NCBI GenBank assembly: GCA_000233775.1
Contig: CP003096.1
Span: forward strand, 1,142,501 to 1,206,500
Origin: Thermovirga lienii DSM 17291
GTDB taxonomy: Bacteria > Synergistota > Synergistia > Synergistales > Thermovirgaceae
Reading direction: 5' to 3'
Length of the DNA: 64,000 nt
The notes under the pieces are model-generated. The model saw only the letters and a list, made by a program, of their open reading frames with translations, searched no databases and was not told the origin of the DNA. This document shows, one piece after another, positions 31,429 through 40,390 of this stretch. Position numbers and translations under genes: made by a program. Positions within the stretch are counted from its first letter, which is position 1. Each line of letters begins with the position of its first letter.

Positions 31429-32001
31429 ATGTCAAAGGTTTTAGAAATAAGATGGCACGGTAGAGGCGGCCAAGGAGCAAAGACTGGCTCTGCCCTTCTG
31501 TCGGAAGTGCTGTTTGAGGCGGGCAAATACACCCAGGCCTTCCCCGAGTATGGAGCAGAGCGCCAAGGCGCACCAATGAAAGCGTATAACCGCATATCTG
31601 ACGAAAAAATACGTGTCAGATCAGGGGTACTCAATCCTGACATAGTGGTAGTTATCGACCCCACATTGCTTGATGCATCAAACCCCACTGAAGGTGCAAA
31701 GGAAGATACTGTTTACGTAGTAAACACCCCCAAAAAACCCGAAGAAATAAAGCAAAAGCTTAAATTATCCGAAAAAAGCAAAGTCCTTACCGTTGATGCC
31801 ACCAAGATCACCTTGGAAGAATTCGGGCAAAACAGACCAAACGCACCGATACTTGGAGCGTTGGCCAGGCTCTTTGAAGAAATACCCATCGATATGTTCC
31901 TGAACCATTTCAAACACAAAATGGCCAAACTACCAGAGAAGGTCCTCGAGGCTAATTTGAGAGCCATAAAAAGAGGTTACGAGGAGGTGCAAATAGGATG
32001 A
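31429..32001 (+). CDS. porC: Pyruvate:ferredoxin oxidoreductase, gamma subunit
   Basis: Gamma subunit of the four-subunit pyruvate:ferredoxin oxidoreductase. It binds CoA-end structure and pairs with alpha in the heterotetramer. The 190-residue protein opens LEIRWHGRGGQGAKTGSALL and has the segment AFPEYGAERQGAPMKAY, both typical. AGGAGG lies 10 bases upstream. Overlaps porD by 4 bp. The set PorC-D-A-B is the archaeal/thermophile type rather than the single-chain enzyme. Confidence 0.93.
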   Translation: MSKVLEIRWHGRGGQGAKTGSALLSEVLFEAGKYTQAFPEYGAERQGAPMKAYNRISDEKIRVRSGVLNPDIVVVIDPTLLDASNPTEGAKEDTVYVVNTPKKPEEIKQKLKLSEKSKVLTVDATKITLEEFGQNRPNAPILGALARLFEEIPIDMFLNHFKHKMAKLPEKVLEANLRAIKRGYEEVQIG

Positions 32002-32285
32002 AACTCAAAGGATGGAAAGATCTGCCTCCAGCAACAGTAGTCCCGGCCGCTACAGCTGAGCAGGTTGAAACAGGGCAATGGAGGAGCATTCGGCCCGTAT
32101 GGGATGAAAGCAAGTGCATACACTGCCTCCAATGCTGGATCCAATGCCCTGACAGGTCGATAAAAGCAAACGAAGAAGGAAAAGTTACTGGCGTAGACTA
32201 TTTCTACTGTAAGGGCTGCGGAGTCTGTGCAAAGGTCTGCCCCAAGGACGCCATCGAGATGCGTCCCGAATCAGACTTTATATAA
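31998..32285 (+). CDS. porD: Pyruvate:ferredoxin oxidoreductase, delta subunit (2x 4Fe-4S)
   Basis: Delta subunit carries two 4Fe-4S clusters that pass electrons from the thiamine-diphosphate centre to ferredoxin. The 95-residue protein has CIHCLQCWIQCPDRSI and, after a short spacer, CKGCGVCAKVCPKDAI, two complete cluster motifs. It overlaps the end of porC (ATGA) and precedes porA by 28 bases. Confidence 0.95.
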   Translation: MKLKGWKDLPPATVVPAATAEQVETGQWRSIRPVWDESKCIHCLQCWIQCPDRSIKANEEGKVTGVDYFYCKGCGVCAKVCPKDAIEMRPESDFI

Positions 32286-32313
32286 CGCAGCACAGAAAGG
32301 AAGTGAGTAAAAG

Positions 32314-33480
32314 ATGGCACGTAAAGATATAACAAGTGGCAACTGGGCTGCAGCGGAGGCCATGAGACAAATAAACCCCGATGTCGTAGCCGCTTATCCA
32401 ATTACACCATCCACAGATATACCCATGAAGTTCTCTGAGTTTGTAGCTGATGGCTTGGTGGACACCAATCTTGTAACTGTTGAAAGTGAACACTCAGCCA
32501 TAAGCGCATGCTTGGCGGCTTCCATTTCAGGCGCAAGAGTAATGACCGCATCCAGCGCCAACGGCGTAGCACTAATGCATGAAATATTCCCAATTGCTGC
32601 TTCTTATAGAGCACCTATAGTCTTTGCATTAGTGAACAGAAGCATTGGGGCCCCCATAAACATCCACTGCGATCACAGCGACAGTATGGCTGAAAGAGAC
32701 ATGGGCTGGATACATCTCTACTGCGAGGATGCCCAGGAAGTTTATGACTCATTGATAATGGGTGTAAGAATTGCAGAGCACAAAGACGTACTTCTTCCCG
32801 TTTTCGTCTGCCAGGATGGATTCATAACAAGCCACTGCTTTGAGCCCATTGAGTTTCTTGAGGATGAAGAGGTTAAAAACTTCATCGGGGAAAGAGATCC
32901 TTTGTTCCCATTGCTTGACGTAGACAACCCTGTAGCCTACGGTTCTTTGGCCCTGACAGATTATTATTTCGAAATCAAGCGCCAGCAAATCGAAGCAATG
33001 AAAAACGTAAGAAAGGTATATGAAGAAGTATCAGAGGAGTTCTTCAAACTTACTGGACGGAAATACCCGGTCATAGAAGCATACAAGACGGAAGACGCGG
33101 AGTATGTAGCGGTCATAATGTCCTCCGCAACAGGCGCCGTAAAAGAAGCTGTCGACAAATTGAGGGCAGAAGGCCACAAGGTGGGGTGCTTGAGGGTCAG
33201 AATGTTCAGGCCTTTCCCGTGGCAGGATATAGCAGAAACCTTAAAAGGAAAGAAAGGCATAGCAGTTTTAGACCGGGCTGTGAGCATAGGAGCTGGCGCA
33301 CCTCTGTTTACTGAAGTAAAAGGAGCCCTGTACGACAGTGGAACGCTAGTTCCCACCAACAGCTACGTTTATGGCCTAGGTGGAAGAGATTTCTTCGTCC
33401 ATGATGCCGAAAAGGCGTTTATGGACATGATCAACGGCGATTTTAGCCCAGAGGAACGCTACCTCGGACTGAGGGAATAA
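32314..33480 (+). CDS. porA: Pyruvate:ferredoxin oxidoreductase, alpha subunit
   Basis: Alpha subunit of pyruvate:ferredoxin oxidoreductase. The 388-residue protein shows NPDVVAAYPITPSTDIP, VESEHSAISACLAASISGA, ASSANGVALMHEI, and the POR-type piece GAPINIHCDHSDSM. The piece RPFPWQDIAETL marks the C-terminal domain. These match pyruvate rather than branched-chain or 2-oxoglutarate versions as far as I can judge by eye. AAGGAAG precedes the ATG. Confidence 0.94.
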   Translation: MARKDITSGNWAAAEAMRQINPDVVAAYPITPSTDIPMKFSEFVADGLVDTNLVTVESEHSAISACLAASISGARVMTASSANGVALMHEIFPIAASYRAPIVFALVNRSIGAPINIHCDHSDSMAERDMGWIHLYCEDAQEVYDSLIMGVRIAEHKDVLLPVFVCQDGFITSHCFEPIEFLEDEEVKNFIGERDPLFPLLDVDNPVAYGSLALTDYYFEIKRQQIEAMKNVRKVYEEVSEEFFKLTGRKYPVIEAYKTEDAEYVAVIMSSATGAVKEAVDKLRAEGHKVGCLRVRMFRPFPWQDIAETLKGKKGIAVLDRAVSIGAGAPLFTEVKGALYDSGTLVPTNSYVYGLGGRDFFVHDAEKAFMDMINGDFSPEERYLGLRE

Positions 33481-33498
33481 TCAGGAGGTGCTACAGCT

Positions 33499-34440
33499 AT
33501 GGCTGTTAGACTAAAAGATTTCACTACCAAAGATACACCTATGACAAGGGGGCACAGAATGTGCCCTGGATGTGGAGCACCAACAGCAGTTCGCCAAGGC
33601 CTTTTGGCGGTAGATAAGCCGGTTGTTATTACCTGCGCCACGGGATGTTTGGAAGTCTCCACTACTATTTATCCATACAACGCTTGGAATGCTCCCTTCC
33701 TACATTGTGCTTTTGAGAACGCAGGCGCCAACATTTCTGGCATAGAGGCCGCTTATGTTGCATTGAAGAAAAAAGGCAAAATAAACAAGGATATAAAGTT
33801 TGTAGCATTTGGCGGAGACGGTGGAACTTACGATATTGGTCTTCAGGCTTTGTCTGGAGCAGCTGAGCGAGGACATGACTTCACCTATATTTGCTACAAC
33901 AACCAGGCCTACATGAACACGGGAGCACAAAGAAGCAGCGCTACTCCAACAGGTGCTAGCTCCACCACTGCACCTGCAGGAAAGAAAATACCTGGCAAGG
34001 TACAACGCGCTAAGGATTTAACCGATATAATGGCTGCACATCATATTCCCTACGTAGCACAAACGACGTTGCACAACCCTCAAGATGTGATCGAAAAAGT
34101 CAAAAAAGCTATAGAAACTCCTGGACCATCTTTCGTGAACATATTGGTTCCCTGCGTCCTCTTCTGGAGGATAGAGCCAGCCATGCAGAGAGATATTTGC
34201 AAACTAGCAGCCGACACGAGGATATGGCCAATCTATGAGGTAATAAACGGAGAGTGGAAGCTATCATACAAGCCAAGAAGCTTTGTCCCCGTTGAGGAGT
34301 TCCTAAAGCCACAAGGAAGGTTCAGGCACCTGTTCAAGGGAGATGCATGGAAGCCTGTAGTGGAACAGCTTCAACAGGAAGTAGAAGAAAAATGGGCGTA
34401 CGTTCTGGAGCGCTGCAAAGAAACTTGGGAACCCAAATAG
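33499..34440 (+). CDS. porB: Pyruvate:ferredoxin oxidoreductase, beta subunit (thiamine diphosphate)
   Basis: Beta subunit holds thiamine diphosphate and one cluster. The 313-residue protein shows the cysteine pair MCPGCGAPTAVRQGL with the later ATGCLEVS, the diphosphate/Mg motif FGGDGGTYDIGLQALSGA followed by the N in CYNNQAYMNTGAQRS, and the PC near NILVPC. It is the last gene of the operon; a tRNA with its own promoter follows. Confidence 0.95.
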   Translation: MAVRLKDFTTKDTPMTRGHRMCPGCGAPTAVRQGLLAVDKPVVITCATGCLEVSTTIYPYNAWNAPFLHCAFENAGANISGIEAAYVALKKKGKINKDIKFVAFGGDGGTYDIGLQALSGAAERGHDFTYICYNNQAYMNTGAQRSSATPTGASSTTAPAGKKIPGKVQRAKDLTDIMAAHHIPYVAQTTLHNPQDVIEKVKKAIETPGPSFVNILVPCVLFWRIEPAMQRDICKLAADTRIWPIYEVINGEWKLSYKPRSFVPVEEFLKPQGRFRHLFKGDAWKPVVEQLQQEVEEKWAYVLERCKETWEPK

Positions 34441-34481
34441 GCATAAAAAGAAATCAAACGAAGATATTTTAAAGATAACTC

Positions 34482-34510
34482 TTGACCAACACCAAAAACA
34501 AGGATACAAT
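34482..34510 (+). promoter_or_regulatory. Promoter of tRNA-Pro
   Basis: Plus strand: TTGACC (34482-34487), 17-base spacer, TACAAT (34505-34510), each 5 of 6. The start would be about 5 bases before the tRNA, which fits a dedicated tRNA promoter. Confidence 0.8.
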
Positions 34511-34522
34511 ACTCGTCGCTGA

Positions 34523-34600
34523 CGGGACGTAGCGCAGTCTGGTAAGCGCACTTGACTGGGGGTCAAGGGGTCGGAGGTTCAAATCCTCTCGTCCCGACCA
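34523..34600 (+). tRNA. tRNA-Pro(GGG)
   Basis: Acceptor CGGGACG pairs with CGTCCCG, followed by A and an encoded CCA. The anticodon arm is CTTGA-CTGGGGG-TCAAG, giving anticodon GGG (proline). The T arm is GGAGG-TTCAAAT-CCTCT. All arms fold. An intrinsic terminator follows at 34607. Confidence 0.95.
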
Positions 34601-34606
34601 GAGACC

Positions 34607-34639
34607 AAAGCGGGAGATATTATATTTCTCCCGCTTTTT
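34607..34639 (+). terminator. Terminator after tRNA-Pro
   Basis: An 11-bp stem AAAGCGGGAGA with TCTCCCGCTTT (34607-34617 and 34627-34637) followed by TT. The rsmA gene begins 45 bases later. Confidence 0.85.
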
Positions 34640-34684
34640 GTTTATGAACAAAAAACCTAAAGACTAAGAAACGGGAGACCACAG

Positions 34685-35512
34685 GTGAAAGAGAGAGTAT
34701 GGAATCATAAGGCGAACACTAATATAGGACAAAACTTTCTAATCGATAAAAATATAGTACAAACTATATGTGAAGCATCCAACATAACATCAATGGACTC
34801 TATATTAGAGATTGGACCTGGAAAGGGCATTCTTACCACTGCACTTATACAATCTCCGGCAAAAAAGGTATATGCCATTGAGCTGGATGAAAGGCTTAAA
34901 GACATCTTATTACCCCTTGAAGAAAACAACGAGAAGCTCCAAATCTTCTGGAAAGACGCGTTAAAGTTCAATTACCGAGACATAGAACATCTAAGGCCTT
35001 ATCCTAACAAACTTATAGCTAACATTCCTTATCACATTACTACCCCTCTTATCTGGAAGCTATTAGAAGATGCTGCTCCTATGGGATTGAACTTCATGAT
35101 CCTTATGATACAAAAAGAGGTAGCAGAAAGATTGGCAGCAAGCGCTAATAGTAAAGATCGGTGTCCTCTAGGCATAACGCTAGAAAAAATGGGGCAGGTG
35201 TGCATACTGAAAAGGGTATCCCCAAATGTATTTCGCCCTAAACCTAAAGTGGATTCCGCAATAATAAAAATAGAGCTCATTGAACAGGATTTCCTAGCCC
35301 AAAATCCCACATGGAAAAAATTGCTGAAAGCCGCTTTCCATAAGAGACGAAAGACTCTGCTAAACAACTTAGTTTCAAGTAATCTTCTAACGAAAGAAAC
35401 TGCATCCGCCATGATAGAAGAACTTGGAATGAAGCCTACAGTAAGAGCCGAAGAACTTTCGATTCAACAGTGGACGTCCTTGCACGAAAGAGCACGGAGA
35501 TATTACCCTTGA
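34685..35512 (+). CDS. rsmA: 16S rRNA dimethyladenosine transferase
   Basis: RsmA (KsgA) dimethylates A1518 and A1519 near the 3' end of 16S rRNA. The 275-residue protein shows GQNFLIDKNIVQTI, the SAM motif EIGPGKGILTTALIQ, ELDERL and the catalytic NIPYHITTPLIWKLL motif (NLPY type). The start is GTG at 34685 with GGGAG seven bases before; no ATG is in a better place. The last 25 bases form the left arm and part of the loop of a terminator hairpin. Confidence 0.95.
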   Translation: MKERVWNHKANTNIGQNFLIDKNIVQTICEASNITSMDSILEIGPGKGILTTALIQSPAKKVYAIELDERLKDILLPLEENNEKLQIFWKDALKFNYRDIEHLRPYPNKLIANIPYHITTPLIWKLLEDAAPMGLNFMILMIQKEVAERLAASANSKDRCPLGITLEKMGQVCILKRVSPNVFRPKPKVDSAIIKIELIEQDFLAQNPTWKKLLKAAFHKRRKTLLNNLVSSNLLTKETASAMIEELGMKPTVRAEELSIQQWTSLHERARRYYP

Positions 35513-35530
35513 TTCTATCTCCGTGCTCTT
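35488..35530. terminator. Hairpin overlapping the rsmA stop, bidirectional
   Basis: A perfect 15-bp inverted repeat (35488-35502 with 35516-35530, AAGAGCACGGAGATA type) lies across the rsmA stop codon. It separates rsmA (plus) from hup (minus). It has little T on the plus strand, so it may work better as an mRNA end-protecting structure. Confidence 0.6.
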
Positions 35531-35556
35531 ATAAAGGTTGAACCTTATAGGCTTTT

Positions 35557-35576
35557 AAAAAATGCGCTTATGCGCC
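35557..35576 (-). terminator. Possible terminator of hup
   Basis: Minus strand: GGGCGCATAAGCGCATTTTTT, a short GC stem (GCGC pairs) followed by six T. It is weak (4 bp plus one or two more) but stands 11 bases after the hup stop in the right direction. Confidence 0.45.
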
Positions 35577-35586
35577 CATATAAATG

Positions 35587-35862
35587 CTATTGAACCTTAT
35601 CCTTGAGAGCCTTTCCAGGCCTGAAAGCTGGAACCTTCTTACTTGGAATCTCAATGACCTTCGATGGGTCCTGGGGATTGCGCCCTGTCCTGGCTGCCCT
35701 GGTTCTAACCTCGAAGGTCCCAAATCCTACTAGCTGAACCTTATCTCCCTTGGCAAGAGCCTCTCCTATGGTTTCAAAAATTGTGTTCACCGCTTCCGCA
35801 GCCTGCTTTTTAGTGATTCCTGCGCTTTTTGCCACCGCACTTACCAGTTCCGTTTTTGTCAC
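35587..35862 (-). CDS. hup: HU-family DNA-binding protein
   Basis: HU bends and packs DNA in the nucleoid. The 91-residue protein opens TKTELVSAVAKSAGITKKQA and has GFGTFEVRTRAARTGRNPQDP, the HU signature with the DNA-binding beta arm. Only one HU gene is in the window. The start is GTG at 35862 with GGGGAG nine bases upstream. A candidate promoter lies in the der-hup spacer (35912-35940). Confidence 0.96.
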   Translation of the reverse strand: MTKTELVSAVAKSAGITKKQAAEAVNTIFETIGEALAKGDKVQLVGFGTFEVRTRAARTGRNPQDPSKVIEIPSKKVPAFRPGKALKDKVQ

Positions 35863-35911
35863 TCTTAGCCACTCCCCTCAATTTTGAATAAGAGCTTTTA
35901 ACTAGTATTTA

Positions 35912-35940
35912 TTATTAACATCACAGCTTGATTACGTCAA
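35912..35940 (-). promoter_or_regulatory. Candidate promoter of hup
   Basis: Minus strand: TTGACG (35940-35935), 17-base spacer, TAATAA (35917-35912); AATAAT one base further on also fits. It lies in the 92-bp gap between der and hup. Confidence 0.6.
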
Positions 35941-35954
35941 GCATACAGGAGGTT

Positions 35955-37268
35955 TTATCCTTTATTCCATGCGATTCTTATAGGTGTTCCTTCAAAATCA
36001 TCCATCTTTCTTAAAATACGAACTATATATCTAGTAAACGATTGATTAACTATAGTCGGATCGTTTACAAAAAAGCAAAATTTTGGAGGATTTATTCCTA
36101 TTTGCTTACACTTGCGAATTTCTAACCTCTTCCCCTTTGAGCTGCTCGGCAATCGTTCAAAGGCCAAAACGTCGTGAAGTAAGGCAAACAACTTGTCATC
36201 ACTGAGGGTTCTTCCCCTATTCTCTTTCACCTTCAAAACTAAATCAGGTAGCTTGGATATACCTCTTCCTGTCTTTACAGATGTAAACAGTATAGGAGCG
36301 AAATCACAAAATGCCATCTCTTCTCGGATTTTCTTTATAACCCTGTCACCTATTTTATGGTCCTTGGGCATTTTATCCCACTTATTGACGACCAGGATGA
36401 GTCCTTTACCCCTCTCAATTACATGATTGGCTATTTTTTTATCTTGGTCCGTACAGATGGCTGAATCTTCCATCATTATCACAGCCACATCACATCTATC
36501 AACAGCTTGAAACGTGCGAACCGTCGAATAAAACTCCACTCTACTGTCCACTCTTGATTTACGTCGCAATCCCGCTGTATCTATGATCCTAAAGCTTACA
36601 CCATTTATTTCGACAAGGGTGTCTATAGAGTCCCTGGTCGTACCAGGTATATCGCTGACTAATGATCTTTTTTCCTTGCACAAATAGTTCAAGAGGCTTG
36701 ACTTTCCCACATTTGGCCTACCTACAAGTGCCAAGCTTATTACATCGTCGTTTGCTTCTTTTTCTTGCTGATCTGCTTCATCAGGCAAGAAGTCCCATAT
36801 TTTGTCCATTAGCTCATCTATGTTCCTTCCGTGTTCGGCGCTAACTCCTATGACGTGATCAAATCCAAGAGCATAGAGTTCATTTAGCCTGTCCTCGTGG
36901 ACCGTGTCGTCAACCTTATTACCAACAACTATTATTGGCTTCCTCGTCTTGCGCATTTGAAGAGCTATTTCTTCGTCAAGAGGGGTAACACCTGCTTTGG
37001 TATCTAGAACCAACAACAACACATCGCTCTCTTCTACAGCGCACTTGACCTGCTCATATATGGAGCTATCAAAGTCTGCATCCTGCCCGGATACGCCACC
37101 AGTATCCACTACATAGAATTTTTTACCCTTCCACTCTGTTTCGGAATAAATCCTGTCTCTTGTAACCCCCGGTTGGTCATCAACTATTGCATGTCTCCGC
37201 CCAATTATGCGATTGAACAATGAAGATTTACCTACATTAGGTCTCCCCACTATTGTCACGATCGCCAT
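35955..37268 (-). CDS. der: Ribosome biogenesis GTPase Der (EngA)
   Basis: Der is a tandem GTPase needed for 50S assembly. The 437-residue protein has two full G domains: GRPNVGKSSLFNRI, DDQPGVTRDR, DTGGVSG, NKVDD in the first (about 1-165) and GRPNVGKSSLLNYL, DIPGTTRDS, DTAGLRRKS, NKWDK in the second (about 180-350), followed by the KH-like C-terminal domain. Hup follows, and priA lies upstream in the same direction. Confidence 0.97.
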   Translation of the reverse strand: MAIVTIVGRPNVGKSSLFNRIIGRRHAIVDDQPGVTRDRIYSETEWKGKKFYVVDTGGVSGQDADFDSSIYEQVKCAVEESDVLLLVLDTKAGVTPLDEEIALQMRKTRKPIIVVGNKVDDTVHEDRLNELYALGFDHVIGVSAEHGRNIDELMDKIWDFLPDEADQQEKEANDDVISLALVGRPNVGKSSLLNYLCKEKRSLVSDIPGTTRDSIDTLVEINGVSFRIIDTAGLRRKSRVDSRVEFYSTVRTFQAVDRCDVAVIMMEDSAICTDQDKKIANHVIERGKGLILVVNKWDKMPKDHKIGDRVIKKIREEMAFCDFAPILFTSVKTGRGISKLPDLVLKVKENRGRTLSDDKLFALLHDVLAFERLPSSSKGKRLEIRKCKQIGINPPKFCFFVNDPTIVNQSFTRYIVRILRKMDDFEGTPIRIAWNKG

Positions 37269-37287
37269 TTACATCACCTGCTCTCTT

Positions 37288-39108
37288 TCAATCCATCCAT
37301 ACTCTTATTTTAGGATAACCTTTATAAGATCTTGAAACATGAAAGAAAGGAATCCAAGCCTCTCTTAGCTGTTCCAATTGATATTCCTTCTTAGCTTTTA
37401 TCCAAAACTTGCCCGTATCTGGCTCCGGATCCATGTACTCAATACCCAGCCTTATGGCTTCATTTAGCATCTTTGCCTTCGTTTCGGGTTTGCCATCTAC
37501 CTCCAAAAGGTAGATCCACGGAGGAAGTTCAAGATCTTTTCTTTCCTGCAACTCATTTTTCCAAAAAATGTTCCAACCTGCTTTCAGGCCCTTTTGCCAA
37601 CCTCTACCTGGCTGTTTGCTTTGTAAAATTACCGTCCTTTCTTCAGCATGCTTCCCACACCAAAGGGAATCCCATAGCATTTTTATCGCTCTAAATCGAG
37701 CATCGTATAAAGGCCTTGCGTTCTCTATGTCGACATCAAGCCAACACACCAATTGAACAGGAATTTCATCACATACTTCTAATGCTTTTCTAGAACCAAC
37801 TACTATTCCACCCTCTTTTTTGAGAGTAGATACTATCTTCTTTAAGGAAGACCTTTCCCTTTCAATTCCTCCATGCCAGAAGTGTATTTTATCAGAACTG
37901 CCCAAAAGAGATTTAGCAATATCCAAAGCGGCCTCGGCACCAGGCTTATCTCCGATGAGCATAGGTGCTCCACACCTGGGGCAAATTGTGGGTTTGTCTT
38001 GGGCTTCCTTGCAAAAAGGACATATCAAAGCTGACTTAGACTCTTCCCACCTCAATGGGGCACCACATTTTTTACACATAGGTTTGTGGTCACACTCGGA
38101 ACATACAACAGCATTAGCATAACCCAATCTATCAAGGATCCATAAGGCCGCGCCTGCTTTATTAGTTACTTCTTGGGTTTTTTTCAGTATTAAGTCGCTA
38201 ATAGCCAAGGGGAATGCAACACCTTTTACACCAAACTTCCGCGCTGCCTTCGTATCCACCATAATAAGCCTCTTGTCTGGCCTCTCATGGCACTCAGGTT
38301 CCGCCAATTTAAACACTCTAGAAGAAGGAAAGTTTCCACCTAGAATCAACTCGGCACCAGCCATCTGTGAGCGTATTCCTGCAAAAGTCCTTACGTGTAG
38401 ATATGGATACCTTGCATTCATGTAGACGGGGTTACTTTCATCGTCAACTATGATCCTTCCGAGGTTTGGGAAGGGCAAAAACACAGCAACCCCAGTTCCT
38501 ACTGCAAATTTGATCTCTCCTTGTCTAATTTGCTCCCATTTTTCCCATTTTTTCTTTGCATTACCTGGTAACCATAAGGTTCCCCTCTCCCTAAGCTTTC
38601 CTTCTAGGCTCTCCCAGAAAATTTCAGCCTTCCGTCTTTCGGGGAATATTATTATAGACGAAAGGCCATCTTGCAGCAGAGTTTGCTTATAAAACTGCAT
38701 CCTTCTTTCATCAGGAACAATATAAGAGAAATTTAGACTTCTCCTTTTGGAGAAGTCTTTTCTGAAATCAACCTCTTTGACAGCCGTTCCTTTCAAGAAC
38801 TGGGTTGGAAAGGCAACCTTAAACAACTCACCTGGTCCACAATAGAAAAATCTGGCAGCCTTGCCTATAGAATCTAGAAGCTCTTCTGGTATAGATGGTA
38901 CGCTATCGACAACGCTTGCTATTTCTTTGATTTCAATTCTTTCTGAGTCAAATTTTTGTGCTTTTGCCTCCCATACTATACCTACCCTATGGCCTTTACC
39001 CAAAGGGACTATCACCCTTTGTCCCTTTCTTATTCCGGCTTTACCCTTGTACGTAAGAGGATGCCACCAGGGAGAGGGAAGAAAGACATCGCAAAAAACT
39101 TCCATCAT
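37288..39108 (-). CDS. priA: PriA-like primosomal protein N' with degenerate helicase motifs
   Basis: PriA restarts stalled replication forks. The 606-residue protein keeps the PriA layout: 3'-DNA-binding domain at the start (about 1-100, IPVQQ-derived start, PLGKGHRVGIVWEAK), the two four-cysteine zinc sites in the middle (CSECDHKPMCKKCG near 335 and CPFCKEAQDKPTICPRC near 360), and the C-terminal domain with ELQERKDLELPPWIYLLEVDG. The helicase motifs are missing: no Walker A (GxGKT) around residue 150, DEEH replaced by VDDES near 221, no motif V (GTQM) and no QVAGRAGR motif VI. This resembles actinobacterial PriA proteins that lack ATPase. ATG at 39108 overlaps the coaBC stop. Confidence 0.85.
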   Translation of the reverse strand: MMEVFCDVFLPSPWWHPLTYKGKAGIRKGQRVIVPLGKGHRVGIVWEAKAQKFDSERIEIKEIASVVDSVPSIPEELLDSIGKAARFFYCGPGELFKVAFPTQFLKGTAVKEVDFRKDFSKRRSLNFSYIVPDERRMQFYKQTLLQDGLSSIIIFPERRKAEIFWESLEGKLRERGTLWLPGNAKKKWEKWEQIRQGEIKFAVGTGVAVFLPFPNLGRIIVDDESNPVYMNARYPYLHVRTFAGIRSQMAGAELILGGNFPSSRVFKLAEPECHERPDKRLIMVDTKAARKFGVKGVAFPLAISDLILKKTQEVTNKAGAALWILDRLGYANAVVCSECDHKPMCKKCGAPLRWEESKSALICPFCKEAQDKPTICPRCGAPMLIGDKPGAEAALDIAKSLLGSSDKIHFWHGGIERERSSLKKIVSTLKKEGGIVVGSRKALEVCDEIPVQLVCWLDVDIENARPLYDARFRAIKMLWDSLWCGKHAEERTVILQSKQPGRGWQKGLKAGWNIFWKNELQERKDLELPPWIYLLEVDGKPETKAKMLNEAIRLGIEYMDPEPDTGKFWIKAKKEYQLEQLREAWIPFFHVSRSYKGYPKIRVWMD

Positions 39109-40331
39109 TTGCTGCACAGGAATCTCTCGTATATGACATCCCATATCTTCTCTGCCACAATGCTTTTAGAAGTTGATATTTCCAATAAAGTCTCATCTGG
39201 TGTCAGTAAGGTTACACTGTTGGTATCGGACGCAAATCCAGCGTTGGGCGCTGTAATATCGTTAAGCACTATCATATCTAAATTCTTGTTTTTCAGCTTT
39301 TTCCTGGCATTTTCGATGGGTTCGTTAGTTTCAGCTGCAAAACCTACAATTATCTGCCCCTTTTTCTTTCTCTTACCTAGCTCCGCTGCTATATCCCTAT
39401 TTGATATCAACTCAATAGAAAGAGTCTCTTTGCCTTCTCGCTTGATTTTTTGCAGCTGCTTCTCTTTAACTCGGTAATCACCAACTGCTGCCGCCTTAAC
39501 GATAATATCTGCTTCTTCCGCCCTAGCCAGCGTAGCTTCACACATTTCTTCGGCAGATACCACAGGTACTACATCTACACCATGAGGATAAGGTTCCGCT
39601 ACTGGACCACATATTACGGTTACATCTGCACCCCTATACCAGGCCTCCCTGGCGATTGCAAATCCCATCTTGCCCGAGCTGGGGTTTCCTATGTACCTCA
39701 CTGGATCAATGTATTCATAAGTCGGTCCTGCCGTTACTAGCACCTTCTTACCAAGTAGATTTTTCACAGGGCACGCCGCTTTCAATATTTCGTCTACTAT
39801 CACACCTATGGAAGGCAACCTTCCCTTGCCCTCATACCCACAAGCAAGTCTGCCCTTTTCTGGTTCTACCACTACGTAACCTAAATCTTTACATATCTCA
39901 ACATTTTTTTGTGTAGCTTTGTTGTCCCACATATTACTGTTCATTGAAGGAAAAACAACTACCGGGGATTGGGAGGCAAGAACTGTCGCAGATACAAGAC
40001 TCGAAGCGTCTCCATAAGCAAGTTTGTGTAACATTGAAGCAGAACAAGGAGCAATGGCTATAACATCCGCAGCACCTGAAAGGGTTATATGAGGTATCTC
40101 CCAACCCCTTTCATCAGAGAGAAAATCTTTCTCCAGGAACACTTTGTTCCCGGAGAGGACGGAAAACGTAAGAGGGGCCACAAAGCTCTCTGCTCCTTCT
40201 GTCATCATGACATGTACCTTCCACTCTTTTTTTACAAATTCTCTGACTATATCCGCAGCTTTATAAGCTGCAATTGCTCCCGTAATTCCTAAAATCAAGG
40301 TCTTTTTCTCTTTCCACGAAGCTACCTCCAT
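39105..40331 (-). CDS. coaBC: Phosphopantothenoylcysteine decarboxylase/synthase CoaBC
   Basis: CoaBC makes 4'-phosphopantetheine from phosphopantothenate in two steps. The 408-residue bifunctional protein has the FMN-binding CoaC half (about 1-185: LGITGAIAAYKAADIVR, the active histidine in WEIPHITLS, SMNSNMW with the asparagine, and GRLACGYEGKGRLPS) and the CTP-dependent CoaB half (about 190-405: KVLVTAGPTYEYIDPVRYIGN, AAAVGDYRVKE with the lysine cluster, and FAAET). ATG with AGGGG upstream. Confidence 0.95.
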   Translation of the reverse strand: MEVASWKEKKTLILGITGAIAAYKAADIVREFVKKEWKVHVMMTEGAESFVAPLTFSVLSGNKVFLEKDFLSDERGWEIPHITLSGAADVIAIAPCSASMLHKLAYGDASSLVSATVLASQSPVVVFPSMNSNMWDNKATQKNVEICKDLGYVVVEPEKGRLACGYEGKGRLPSIGVIVDEILKAACPVKNLLGKKVLVTAGPTYEYIDPVRYIGNPSSGKMGFAIAREAWYRGADVTVICGPVAEPYPHGVDVVPVVSAEEMCEATLARAEEADIIVKAAAVGDYRVKEKQLQKIKREGKETLSIELISNRDIAAELGKRKKKGQIIVGFAAETNEPIENARKKLKNKNLDMIVLNDITAPNAGFASDTNSVTLLTPDETLLEISTSKSIVAEKIWDVIYERFLCSK

Positions 40332-40390
40332 TGGCTGCCCCTCCTCTCCCTGTCTGTTGATACCTACAAATTTATTTAAGCTCCGCCCTT

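Noticed and set aside
34469-34651. Minus-strand frame of 60 codons containing REDLNLRPLDPQ
   Set aside because: It is the antisense of tRNA-Pro, a well-known false gene.
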